Shown here: piece after piece, positions 55,379 to 63,274 of the stretch
Layout of the letters: each line of letters starts with the position of its first letter
Position numbering within the stretch: the first letter of the stretch is position 1
DNA from: Xenorhabdus miraniensis
Lineage (GTDB): Bacteria; Pseudomonadota; Gammaproteobacteria; Enterobacterales; Enterobacteriaceae
Assembly (NCBI RefSeq): GCF_002632615.1
Contig: NZ_NITZ01000018.1
Span: forward strand, 62,001 to 126,000
Direction of reading: 5' to 3'
DNA: 64,000 nt
The notes under the pieces: generated by a model
What the model was told of the DNA's origin: nothing
What the model saw: only the letters and a program-made list of their open reading frames with translations
Databases searched by the model: none
Translations under genes and position numbers: made by a program

Positions 55379-57046
55379 ATGAAAAAAATGAAAATCGTGA
55401 TTGTCGGTGGCGTTGCAGGTGGAGCCTCTGCAGCAGTCAGGGCACGTCGTCTGTCAGAAACTGCAGAGATTATCATGCTCGAAAAGGGTAGCTATGTCTC
55501 GTTTGCCAATTGTGGATTGCCCTATCACATCGGTGGTGACATTCCTAAAAGAGAGTCCTTAGTGCTGAAAACGCCGGAAGATTTTCAGCAGCGCTTTAAG
55601 ATTGACGTTCGCCTCCAGCATGAAGTGTTGAGCATAGATACTAACGCCAAAACTCTTCAGATAAAAAATGCACTAACGGGCAACATCTACACTGAATCCT
55701 GGGATCGTCTGTTACTCAGCACAGGTGCATCACCTGTGGTACCACCAATGCCAGGGATACACCAGCCAGGTGTATTTACGTTGCGATCGTTATCGGATAT
55801 GGACAATATCCTCGCCCATATTGAACACCGCCATCCACAACACGCAACGGTGGTTGGTGGCGGATTTATTGGGCTTGAAGTGATGGAAGCACTTTCGCAT
55901 CGTGGTATTGCCGTGACGCTGCTGGAACAGGGTACACAGGTGATGGCACCGGTTGATGCAGAGATGGCTGAAGTATTACATCAGGAAATCCGCCGGCATA
56001 ATGTTGATCTTCGTTTACGGACGGGACTCATGGAGATTGCACAAATAAGTGGGGAAGACAAACTCCATATCACACTGAACAACGACGAGGCACTGAGCAC
56101 CGACATGATTGTACTGGCGATTGGCGTAAAACCAGAGCTAACCCTGGTCAGAAACGCCGGATTAGCCATTGGCCAGAGCGGTGGTATTCAGGTCGACGAG
56201 TATATGGAAACCTCCGTGCCGAATATTTATGCTGTGGGTGATGTGGTGGAAACCACCGAGTGGGTCACCAGCAAACCAACCCTCATACCACTCGCTGGAC
56301 CGGCCAACCGTCAGGGACGTATCGCTGCTGAAAATATGTTAGGCGGAAAACGTCGCTATCCACGTAGTCAGGGAACAGCAATCTGCAAGGTATTTGACTA
56401 CGCAATCGCCAGCGTAGGGTTGAACGAGAAAGCCCTGCGGCGCGATAACCTTTGTTATGAAAAAGTCTTTGTCCATGCTGCCGACCACGCGAGCTACTAT
56501 CCCGGTAGCCAACCTATATCGCTCAAGTTATTATTCCAACCTGTTTCTGGCACCATTCTGGGCGCACAGGCGGTAGGAAAGCGCGGTATTGATAAAGCTA
56601 TCGATGTTCTGGCCGTCGCACAGCGAGCAGGGTTAAGCGTTGACGATCTGGAAAACCTGGAATTCGCCTACGCACCACCTTTCAACAGTGCCCGCAGCGT
56701 CGTCAACCAAATTGGGATGGTGGCCAGTAACGTTCTACATGGTGGTACCCGTATCTGTCACGTAGATGATATCCAGCAGCTGGATCCTGAACGGCAGATT
56801 CTAGTGGATGTCAGAACGCCAGAAGAACTCAAAAACTTGGGCGAATTTGGGCTAGGCCTGCACATCCCGCTTGATGAATTGCGCCAACGAATCAATGAAT
56901 TGCCAAAAAACAAAGAAATTCTGATCGCCTGTCAGTCAGGATTGCGTGGACATGTTGCCTGGCGAATACTGTCTCATTTTGGTTTTCAGGCCCGTAATTT
57001 GGCTGGGGGTTACAAAACCTGGCTGATGGTTAACGCTTCCCGTTAA
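55379..57046 (+). CDS. CoA-disulfide/persulfide reductase fused to a rhodanese domain
   Basis: This protein has 555 residues from ATG 55379; the longer frame to 55340 lacks a ribosome site. The FAD-binding motif is GGVAGGASAAVRARRL (10-25). SFANCGLPYHIGG carries the single active Cys45 characteristic of CoA-disulfide reductases. The NAD(P)H motif is VVGGGFIGLEVMEAL, and the FAD motif IYAVGDVVETTEW and the dimerisation domain follow. A C-terminal rhodanese domain (about 460-555) has active loop CQSGLRG (Cys518). Such fusions (CoADR-RHD, Npsr) reduce CoA persulfide or polysulfide with NAD(P)H. With the divergent BigR-like repressor and the transporter pair it forms a reactive-sulfur handling unit. 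Confidence 0.92.
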   Translation: MKKMKIVIVGGVAGGASAAVRARRLSETAEIIMLEKGSYVSFANCGLPYHIGGDIPKRESLVLKTPEDFQQRFKIDVRLQHEVLSIDTNAKTLQIKNALTGNIYTESWDRLLLSTGASPVVPPMPGIHQPGVFTLRSLSDMDNILAHIEHRHPQHATVVGGGFIGLEVMEALSHRGIAVTLLEQGTQVMAPVDAEMAEVLHQEIRRHNVDLRLRTGLMEIAQISGEDKLHITLNNDEALSTDMIVLAIGVKPELTLVRNAGLAIGQSGGIQVDEYMETSVPNIYAVGDVVETTEWVTSKPTLIPLAGPANRQGRIAAENMLGGKRRYPRSQGTAICKVFDYAIASVGLNEKALRRDNLCYEKVFVHAADHASYYPGSQPISLKLLFQPVSGTILGAQAVGKRGIDKAIDVLAVAQRAGLSVDDLENLEFAYAPPFNSARSVVNQIGMVASNVLHGGTRICHVDDIQQLDPERQILVDVRTPEELKNLGEFGLGLHIPLDELRQRINELPKNKEILIACQSGLRGHVAWRILSHFGFQARNLAGGYKTWLMVNASR

Positions 57047-57058
57047 CTCTTAATCTTC

Positions 57059-57097
57059 GCACCCGCAGCTTACCGTGTAATCAGATTTTGCGGGTGC
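57059..57097 (+). terminator. Possible terminator after the flavoprotein gene
   Basis: GCACCCGCA (57059-57067) pairs with TGCGGGTGC (57089-57097) over a long 21-nt loop, followed by AAATTGGTTTTT. The loop is longer than usual. Confidence 0.4.
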
Positions 57098-57600
57098 AAA
57101 TTGGTTTTTGGTGACGTTGATGCAGCAAATGACTTCTTATCAAAACTACGGGGTTGCAATATGAGTCATCACGTTTAGCGCGTGAAAAATCCCTTGTAGC
57201 GACGACGATGTTTGTCTTCTGCCAGGCTGGTTTAGGAAAAAGAAACCAACAATGGGTGTGTTGCTTGCAGAAAGAATGCGATAAAGATGAGCTGCTCACC
57301 TTCTTGAATAAGCACCGGGTTATATCAGTTGATGGATAAATTGTGAGAGATCCAGCGTATGTCCATTCAGTAAAAAATAGCTTAACACAACATTGCGCTG
57401 CTCTGCTGTATTATAACCCGCATTCAATAGTGCCACCAATTTGGGAACCCATTGACAACAAATACGCGCACATATTATTTTACCAAATAAAAACAATTAA
57501 TTATGTAAAATTATCGCCTTCATAAACTTATATATGCACACATTCATGTACAAACATAAAACGTACACAATGCAGTACATAGAAATGGATTTTGCGCTAG
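57098..57600. other. Gene-poor stretch
   Basis: There is no convincing gene. A plus-strand open frame of 61 codons (57154-57339, with CCLQKECDKDELLTFLNKHR) has no ribosome site and was not recognised; it may be a decayed fragment. The DNA becomes AT-rich towards 57600, where the palindrome family begins. Confidence 0.3.
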
Positions 57601-57660
57601 TTAGATAGATAAAGTTTAAGGTCACGTCATGAGTAAGGATAAAAAGGAACCGCGATCACT

Positions 57661-57981
57661 AAAGGGCAGATTTCTGCCCTTTAACATCCCGCATGTACAA
57701 AAGCAAAGGTGTTGTGATTTCCTCCATACCCAAGATGGGATATCCCACTTTGCGGCAACTATAGTGATTTCCCCAATAGTTGGTTAACTCATTGATTTAT
57801 CCGAGGCCATCACTTTGATCCCGTAGAGGATTTGCGCAGAAATAAGCAGCAAGTTAAAAGTGAGATATCTCACCTTTAGCTAACTGGTTGATTTTGCTTA
57901 ATTACCGCTCAGGACAGGAATTCAATTAAATCAATGGGTTAAAAGAGGACAATTGTCCCCTTTAGTTAACTGATTGATTTT
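57661..57981. repeat. Array of variable palindromes with a shared shell
   Basis: Four palindromes lie close together: 57661-57682 (10-bp arms, AAAGGGCAGA), 57736-57747 (TGGGATATCCCA), 57860-57873 (GTGAGATATCTCAC) and 57947-57958 (GGACAATTGTCC). The cores differ, but the flanks are alike (AAAG/A before, CTTT after). Two copies are followed directly by the same tail, TTTAGYTAACTGRTTGATTT (57875 and 57961). A third tail copy (TTGGTTAACTCATTGATTTA) is at about 57780. In the last unit the upstream AAATCAATGGGTTAA mirrors the tail, giving a larger imperfect hairpin. No ORF is present. The whole lies just after the 3' end of the minus-strand gene ending at 58008. Confidence 0.65.
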
Positions 57982-58007
57982 ACGTATTTCTGTCACTGTA
58001 CCAGAGA

Positions 58008-58610
58008 TTAAGGGAATCGAGGGGTTGGAATTTTACTGTATTTTAGTATGTCAAAGGAGCCGGCAATGCCGTTATCTTCCAAAGTTTGAAAATCATGTCC
58101 GTTTATAGTTTGCCTGACAACCATTCCATTTAAGAACACTATGCTATGATAATGACGGGTAAGATCTTCCCTCATCATCCTAAATAAATTAGCCACACCC
58201 TCCTGAGCAATGTCACACCCACCCATTTGATAAAAAAAATTAAGAGCATTTGGTTCGAGAGTGGTAGTAACCTCCCTTACGTATCCCCTGACATAAGTAT
58301 TTGGTAGTAAAGCAGATAATTGCGAGGCAAACGAAGTGTTGAGGGCTGCCGCTCCGTGTTCTGGATTTGCTGACATGCAAGCAGCAAGTCGAACTCTTTG
58401 CAAATTATTTACATCACGCACCCAATTGTGAATATTCTGAGAAAGTTGCGCTGGGCCAAGCTGATTATTATTTACAACAACTGCATATGTGTTGTTTGGG
58501 TTTTCGGTAGTTCCATGGCATACAATAGTGAGCTGCTTTTTTCCTAATACAGTTTGCTCTTCGAATACATAAGAGTCCCGGAATACTTCGATTAGTTTCA
58601 TGTCTCTCAT
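58008..58610 (-). CDS. Putative clan CD (caspase/C80-like) cysteine peptidase
   Basis: This 200-residue protein has no signal peptide. The clan CD signature is visible: a hydrophobic strand ending in His-Gly (QLTIVCHG, His32) and a second ending in Ala-Cys (VRLAACMSA, Cys78). The arrangement resembles the autoprocessing C80 domain of MARTX and clostridial toxins and bacterial caspase-like proteases. Further residues (SFASQLSALLPNTYVRGYV) fit the following helix and strand. The ATG overlaps the stop of the tail-fibre-like gene (ATGA); ATG 58601 with GAGAGAC upstream is an alternative start. The position right after a tail fibre is where a fibre chaperone gene normally lies. It could be a fibre-processing factor or a toxic cargo; both are inferences. 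Confidence 0.55.
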   Translation of the reverse strand: MRDMKLIEVFRDSYVFEEQTVLGKKQLTIVCHGTTENPNNTYAVVVNNNQLGPAQLSQNIHNWVRDVNNLQRVRLAACMSANPEHGAAALNTSFASQLSALLPNTYVRGYVREVTTTLEPNALNFFYQMGGCDIAQEGVANLFRMMREDLTRHYHSIVFLNGMVVRQTINGHDFQTLEDNGIAGSFDILKYSKIPTPRFP

Positions 58611-59359
58611 ATTAATGCCCTCAGCTTATTAGGAACATACTTAACCCTACTCTCCCTGCGCTGCTGTGTAAACCTTACCCTAACTTGACCCCCCCCCTGC
58701 CTCACATTCCACACCGAATCTTCCGGCATCTGGACACGGACATCCAGTCGAGTGCCGGCGGGTAAGTCACACGGTTCGTTAAAGGTGCCGTCTGGGTAGA
58801 TTTGGAGGATGGGGGAGGATTTTTTGAGATAGCCACTGCCATCAACAATGGTGTTTTTATCCGTCCACAAGTAGCTAATTTTGGTATTACCGCCATCATC
58901 ATTGCCATATATAACTGTTACTTCGCGGTAATAGCCGGCAACAAAGCCGCCCCACGTATCTTATATTCTCGTCACATAACCACATGACCATGGAAGGCCG
59001 GTTCCACCACTTCCATTTGAAAAACGAAATGCATGGCCGCCTTGGGGTCGTGATGTTATCCATGATGTAAATTCATTGATATTGACATCTATAATATTGT
59101 ACTTAATGTAGCCGGCAGCATTATCAATAACCCAACCCTGAGTTGCAGCCCCAATATTCCTCACAAACGCCGCTTTATCGGGAATATCCGCGCCGTTCTG
59201 TCCTTTATCTAACTTCCCCTCCATCGCTGCCTGCAATGCCCGTATCGATTGCAACGATACCGTTTGGTAGTTCGGTAAGGTCACCTCCACCGTCCCGTTC
59301 TGGCTCATCCATCTGTCCATATTCTGGAGGAAGCCAATGATGTAGCTGGTATTCGCCAC
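58607..59359 (-). pseudogene. Phage tail-fibre-like gene with one in-frame stop
   Basis: Two open frames (59359-58961 and 58960-58607) are in the same reading frame, separated only by a TAA at 58961-58963. Joined, they give about 250 residues: MANTSYIIGFLQNMDRWMSQ, the helical SIRALQAAMEGKLDKGQ common in tail fibres, FRFSNGSGGTGLPWSCGYVTRI, then [stop], then DTWGGFVAGYYREV and the tail. A single C-to-T change of a Gln codon (CAA to TAA) would explain it. It starts at GTG 59359, overlapping the TAG of the gene upstream (TAGTG), and overlaps the peptidase candidate downstream by 4 bp. If the stop is read as real, the product is a 132-residue truncated fibre protein. Confidence 0.6.
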
Positions 59360-59444
59360 TATATGCCATGCCGGACGCCATCCGAGACAGAATCGGGGAC
59401 AGTAATCTGAATCTGGTACTTAATATTATTCAGAATAGAACCTT
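59359..59444 (-). pseudogene. 3' remnant of a phage tail/baseplate gene
   Basis: The frame IQGSILNNIKYQIQITVPDS to VSDGVRHGI and stop ends at TAG 59359-59361, overlapping the GTG start of the fibre gene. Upstream it is cut at about 59445 where the transposase sequence begins. The coupling and place fit the gene that precedes the tail fibre in a phage tail operon; the exact family is uncertain. Confidence 0.45.
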
Positions 59445-59445
59445 G

Positions 59446-59998
59446 TATGACGCGTGATAAACCTCCCACTAAAATCCGTGATGAGGTGCTTATCACGGAT
59501 GTGCAAAATTTCCCTGATGATTATCAATGGGAAAGGGCAAAACGCTTAGGGGTCTCGCAGTCTGCTGTTCATTACGCGTTGAAATGGCTTAACCTCACCT
59601 GTAAAAAAAACGCTAAAACACCCCAAAGCCGATCCTCAGGCTCGTCAAGCGTTTATCGCACGCATCAGCGACTATGAACAGGCGGGAAAACCGATTGTTT
59701 ATTTGGATGAGAGCGGCTTTGCCCAGTCAATGCCCCGCCTGCACGGTTATTCAGAGAAAGGGTTGCGTTGTTTTGGTACACACAATTGGCACGCTAAAGG
59801 GCGTATTAATGTTATTGGCGCGATCATCGAAAAGACCTTCGTCACCGTGAGCTTGTTTGCCGGGAACATCAATGCGGATGTTTTTCATGCCTGGATGACA
59901 CAAGATTTGCTGCCAAAGCTTCCGGGTAACGCAGTGATAGTCATGGACAATGCCCCTTTCCATAAACGACATGACACGAAACAAGCGATAGCAGACAG
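59446..59998 (+). pseudogene. IS630-family transposase, truncated at both ends and frameshifted
   Basis: The first frame (from 59447) reads TRDKPPTKIRDEVLITDV and YQWERAKRLGVSQSAVHYAL, the second half of the helix-turn-helix region. The next frame (to about 59996) carries the DDE domain: IVYLDESGFAQSMPRLHGY, RINVIGAIIEKTF, then VIVMDNAPFHKR. The change of frame near 59600-59640 may be the programmed frameshift of two-ORF IS630 elements. The N-terminal domain and everything after the second catalytic Asp are missing, and both edges abut phage gene fragments. So it is a dead remnant that replaced a stretch of prophage. Confidence 0.85.
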
Positions 59999-60054
59999 CA
60001 GATGCCTTCGTTGATTTCCTGCACGCGCACGCCGTGGTGATAGTCTTGGGCCAT
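59999..60054 (-). pseudogene. 5' fragment of a P2 FI-like tail sheath gene
   Basis: On the minus strand ATG 60054 begins MAQDYHHGVRVQEINEGI, the characteristic start of P2-type tail sheath proteins (contractile tails and R-tailocins). CCGGAG lies 11 nt upstream as a ribosome site. After about 18 codons the frame is lost at the junction with the IS630 remnant. This shows that a contractile tail gene once ran leftwards from here. Confidence 0.65.
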
Positions 60055-60262
60055 AGCGAAAAACTCCGGTTAAGGTGATGCCGTTATGGTGGTCGGCTTT
60101 ACAATAAAATGCAGGGGGTTGGGGTTGTGTGGGGGCTGATACAAAGGCAAACGAGCGTCCTGGGATCAATATTTATAATGTGATCGCTTTTTTTCTGTTT
60201 TTTGACTCACTAAAAATCTTTATTATTACCTCTCTCAATACCTCATATTAAATGGAGATTTT

Positions 60263-61180
60263 ATGCCGTTGTTTTTACGCGTAGGGGCTTTAATTCTTTT
60301 CCTGCTGAGTGTGGGTTATAGCATTTATGCCTACTTTTCCCCTTATGTAACAAAAGAAAACAGGAAAGAAGAGATTGAGACCACCACGCAAAGCACGCTC
60401 TCGCCAGTGACCAGTGAAGACTGGGGCATCATTCTGGGGGCACCTTATGCGGTTTTCAATGAGCATGCGATCAATGACTATACCCCTGACACCGCCGAGG
60501 ACAATGGCTTATCTTCAGCATGGGGGATCAAAAATCGGCAGGATTTACTTCAGCAGTTATTTTGGCTCATTGTAGACGGTCATTCCACCGATTATTACGC
60601 CATGAGGGACAATGTCATTCACATGACAAAACAAGATTTTGACACTTTACTAAGCCGCATTGAAAAGAGCCAATGGGGTGAAACAGAAAAACAAGAAATC
60701 CTCTGGCAATATAAAATGATGTATCACAATACCAATAATATTCAGAATGTGGACTATCTGGCTTGGGATTATGTCCGGTTCAGTATGTTATGTTTAGAAG
60801 GTGCCAGGCTGAAATACATTACCGCCGAAGAAGCCAAAGCCTGGACGCGAATGTTAGCCCCGCGCTTGCGTAAAACCTATACGAGCTGGGCGGATTTGTG
60901 GAACCAATTATTCCTCACTCGCTGGTTCTGGTCGGCACAGGATACGCAATGGACAAGTAGCCAGTCTGATTACCTTGCTATCGTCGATAATTTATTACAG
61001 GACAAGAACAGCCCTGCAAATATGATTAACTGGAATGCGTTACTTTCCGCCACGGATACCATGTCATTTGCCGAGGCGATAGCCAGTTTGGAATTAGAAG
61101 ATGAGAACGGTGTGGTTGCCAGTGTTGATGAACTCAATAACATCATCCAATCGCATCTGAGTACCACTGGATTAAAATAA
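60263..61180 (+). CDS. DUF1266 protein with an N-terminal membrane anchor
   Basis: This 305-residue protein has one transmembrane helix (FLRVGALILFLLSVGYSIYAYF) and a charged linker. From about residue 50 it is a DUF1266 domain (the YbeU/YbeR type): WGIKNRQDLLQQLFWLIVDGHS, YLAWDYVRFSMLCLEGARLKYITAEEA, DLWNQLFLTRWFW. The biochemical role of DUF1266 is not established. The ribosome site is ATGGAGAT. It has its own terminator, and its base composition differs from the phage fragments on both sides. It is divergent from and directly upstream of the sheath gene start, the place and orientation of fun(Z) in phage P2, so it is probably prophage cargo. Confidence 0.8.
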   Translation: MPLFLRVGALILFLLSVGYSIYAYFSPYVTKENRKEEIETTTQSTLSPVTSEDWGIILGAPYAVFNEHAINDYTPDTAEDNGLSSAWGIKNRQDLLQQLFWLIVDGHSTDYYAMRDNVIHMTKQDFDTLLSRIEKSQWGETEKQEILWQYKMMYHNTNNIQNVDYLAWDYVRFSMLCLEGARLKYITAEEAKAWTRMLAPRLRKTYTSWADLWNQLFLTRWFWSAQDTQWTSSQSDYLAIVDNLLQDKNSPANMINWNALLSATDTMSFAEAIASLELEDENGVVASVDELNNIIQSHLSTTGLK

Positions 61181-61198
61181 GCCAAATAGAATATCAGC

Positions 61199-61220
61199 AG
61201 GGGCATTGCGCCCCTTTTTT
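61199..61220 (+). terminator. Rho-independent terminator of the DUF1266 gene
   Basis: AGGGGC (61199-61204) pairs with GCCCCT (61210-61215) over 5 nt, followed by TTTTTT. It lies 18 nt after the stop codon. Phage portal sequence starts within 10 bases. Confidence 0.88.
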
Positions 61221-61225
61221 CATTT

Positions 61226-62140
61226 CGGTTGCTCCGGCCATTGGATAACTGGTATGAACCCCCAATCAGCTTCAACGGGCTGGCGTTGTCGTTCCGCTCG
61301 GCCCCGCACCACAGCAGTGCGGTGTATGTGAAACGCAACATTCTGACCAGCACCTTTGTTCCCCACCGGTTACTGAGCCGGCAGGTGTTTGATTCGTGGG
61401 CGCTGGATTTTATGCTGTTCGGCAATGCCTATCTGGAACTGCGCAAGAACCGCCTCGGCCAGCCCTTAAGCCTGAACCACTGTCCGGCCAAGTTCACCCG
61501 GCGCGGGGAAGATTTGGAGACTTACTGGTTTGTGCGCTATGGCTACCAGAGCCAGCCGTATGCGTTTGAGACGGGGCAGGTGTTCCACCTGATTGAACCT
61601 GACATCAATCAGGAGCTGTACGGCCTGCCCGAATATCTGGCGGCGCTGCCCTCGGCACTGTTGAATGAATCGGCGACCCTGTTCCGGCGCAAGTATTACC
61701 TGAACGGCAGCCACGCGGGCTATATCCTGTATATCAGCGATGCGTCACAGAATATTTCGGATGTCAACAATATCCGTGATGCGCTGAAACATTCGAAAGG
61801 GCCGGGCAATTTCCGCAACCTGTTCCTGTATGCGCCCGGCGGCAAGAAAGACGGTATCCAGACCATCCCGCTCTCAGAGACGGCGGCCAAAGATGAATTC
61901 CTGAATATCAAGAATACCAGCCGGGACGACATTCTCGCCGCGCACCGTGTGCCGCCGCAAATGATGGGGATTATCCCGCAGAATACCGGCGGCTTCGGCG
62001 ATGTGGAAAAAGCGGCCAAAGTGTTTGTGCGCAATGAACTGATGCCGTTGCAAAGCAAGATGAAACAGCTCAATGACTGGCTCGGGGAAGAGGTGAGCCG
62101 GTTTGAGCGCTATTCACTGGAGACCGACGAAAACGACTGA
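61226..62140 (+). pseudogene. P2 gpQ-like phage portal protein, 5'-truncated
   Basis: The frame reads LRPLDNWYEPPISFNGLALS onwards for about 303 residues and matches P2-type portal proteins (HHSSAVYVKRNILTSTFVPH, LDFMLFGNAYLELRKN, AHRVPPQMMGIIPQNTGGFG). Portal proteins of this type begin about 40 residues earlier, and those codons are absent. The TTG at 61229 is therefore not a real start, and the fragment was joined here by a deletion. The 3' end is intact and has a terminator, as expected for gene Q at the end of the P2 late operon next to cos. The DNA is clearly GC-richer than the surroundings. Confidence 0.85.
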
Positions 62141-62159
62141 ACTCCACCGTTGATGATAT

Positions 62160-62185
62160 GGCCGCCTGCGGGGCGGTCTTTTTTT
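62160..62185 (+). terminator. Rho-independent terminator after the portal gene
   Basis: GGCCGCC (62160-62166) pairs with GGCGGTC (62172-62178), with one G-T pair and a 5-nt loop, followed by seven Ts. It is 20 nt after the portal stop. Confidence 0.88.
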
Positions 62186-62459
62186 GCCTGAATGAAATGT
62201 AGTTACCCATGTAATGATTGCGCAGTGAAAATTTGAGGCTGGGCACAGGGATCACACACCGCCGCGCGCAGTCGTGACCCCGCCGCGCCTGCCCACTAAA
62301 TGCAGTGCTTTTCATGCAGTTGCAAGGGATCATCGGAGAAGCGCCCGTACTGGCGCTTGACGGGGTATGAGATCCTTTTTTGATCTTGCGGATTGGTGCG
62401 CAGAAACAAGAGTTTGATGCAGCCGTAATATTAAGAACAAAAAATAACCGAATCGTTAA
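62186..62459. other. Non-coding segment with a cos-like site
   Basis: No gene is supported. The minus strand at 62271-62289 reads GGCGCGGCGGGGTCACGAC, which resembles the 19-nt cohesive end of P2 as I remember it (GGCGAGGCGGGGAAAGCAC; 14 of 19 alike). Its place, about 130 nt beyond the end of the Q-type gene, is where P2 has cos. The surrounding GC-rich, repeat-like CGCCGCGC tracts are also typical. This is a tentative call. Confidence 0.4.
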
Positions 62460-62753
62460 TTACAACGGTATTTTAATGTCGTTAACACCACAGGCACGGG
62501 CATAACGACTGAGTGTATCAATGGATGCCTTAACGATATTTCTTTCTATTTTTGATACAGTCGGCGGCTTGATACCCATTTTTTCAGCAACCTGAGCGCT
62601 GGTCATGCCTGCATTCCTTCGCCATTCAGCCAGCATATTTTGCATTTCAATCGCTAACTCAAGCTCTTTCTCTTCTTCTGCTAACGCGGCTTTAAAGAGA
62701 GGGTTTTCTTTTGTTCTTTCTTCAATGTAGAGGTCTAAATCATCACGCATCAT
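62460..62753 (-). CDS. higA: HigA-type antitoxin (XRE helix-turn-helix)
   Basis: This 97-residue protein has an acidic helical N terminus (1-40) and an XRE-family helix-turn-helix (GMTSAQVAEKMGIKPPTVSKIERNI). It follows the toxin gene by 8 nt, in the toxin-first order typical of higBA. The antitoxin neutralises the RelE-fold toxin and represses the operon through the promoter repeats upstream of higB. Confidence 0.85.
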   Translation of the reverse strand: MMRDDLDLYIEERTKENPLFKAALAEEEKELELAIEMQNMLAEWRRNAGMTSAQVAEKMGIKPPTVSKIERNIVKASIDTLSRYARACGVNDIKIPL

Positions 62754-62761
62754 ATTTCCTC

Positions 62762-63097
62762 TTAATCTTTTGATGGTTTTGTCAGTTCATTTCTTCGTGT
62801 AATTGCTATCCTGAGTTCATTCAGGGGAGTGGTATTGGTTTTTTTCACAAGGCAGCATAACAAATAGATTTTCTTTCCGGTGGCATAACAAAAAAAACTT
62901 CTGGCTATTCCGTCTTTGGCTTTTGCTCTCAGTTCAAACAACCCTTTGTATCCCTCGATTGGTTTTGAATGCGGCTCTCTCAGGCTGGTTGGATTTTCCC
63001 TTAATCGCTTAATTAACGCGACTATGCGCAGTTCCAGCGAATCGGGCAGTGATTTTAATTCGTCCTTAAAAGCATCATGAAACTTAATTTCAAACAT
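62762..63097 (-). CDS. higB: HigB/Gp49-type RelE-fold toxin
   Basis: This 111-residue protein is of the RelE/ParE superfamily, phage Gp49/HigB subgroup: KSLPDSLELRIVALIKRLREN, EPHSKPIEGYKGLFELRAK, ARSFFCYATGKKIYLLCCLVKKTNTTP. Such toxins cut mRNA on the ribosome. The ribosome site GAGGGGAT precedes the ATG. It is first of a two-gene minus-strand operon at the cos-proximal end of the phage early region. Confidence 0.85.
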   Translation of the reverse strand: MFEIKFHDAFKDELKSLPDSLELRIVALIKRLRENPTSLREPHSKPIEGYKGLFELRAKAKDGIARSFFCYATGKKIYLLCCLVKKTNTTPLNELRIAITRRNELTKPSKD

Positions 63098-63137
63098 TCG
63101 GCAATCCCCTCTTGATGCTTAAAGGATAGCTCTTAAA

Positions 63138-63188
63138 CTAAGTTAGCGCAAGAGCTAAGTTAGCACAAAGGCTAAGTTAACTTAAGGG
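63138..63188 (-). repeat. Three 17-bp iterons in the higBA promoter region
   Basis: CTAAGTTAGCGCAAGAG, CTAAGTTAGCACAAAGG and CTAAGTTAACTTAAGGG stand head to tail at 63138, 63155 and 63172, followed by a partial CTAATAAG. They lie 41-91 nt before the higB start and are probably operator sites for the HigA/HigB complex. Confidence 0.75.
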
Positions 63189-63274
63189 CTAATAAGACCC
63201 AGCGCTGGCATCATATATAGCAATAACCCGCCTTGAAAGCGGGTTTAATGAAAACTTCGTGACATGTCACACCA

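Noticed and set aside
57154..57525. Two small plus-strand ORFs of about 60 codons
   Set aside because: No ribosome site, no recognisable family, AT-rich low-complexity second ORF.
57661..57981. Palindrome array as a CRISPR
   Set aside because: Spacing is irregular, the palindromic part rather than the spacer varies, and no cas genes are nearby.
57661..57981. Palindrome array as a type III toxin-antitoxin RNA
   Set aside because: No ToxN-like gene follows and the repeats are not head-to-tail identical units.
59885..60169. 94-codon minus ORF across the sheath/IS junction
   Set aside because: It runs through two unrelated fragments and out of frame with the sheath start, so it is chance.
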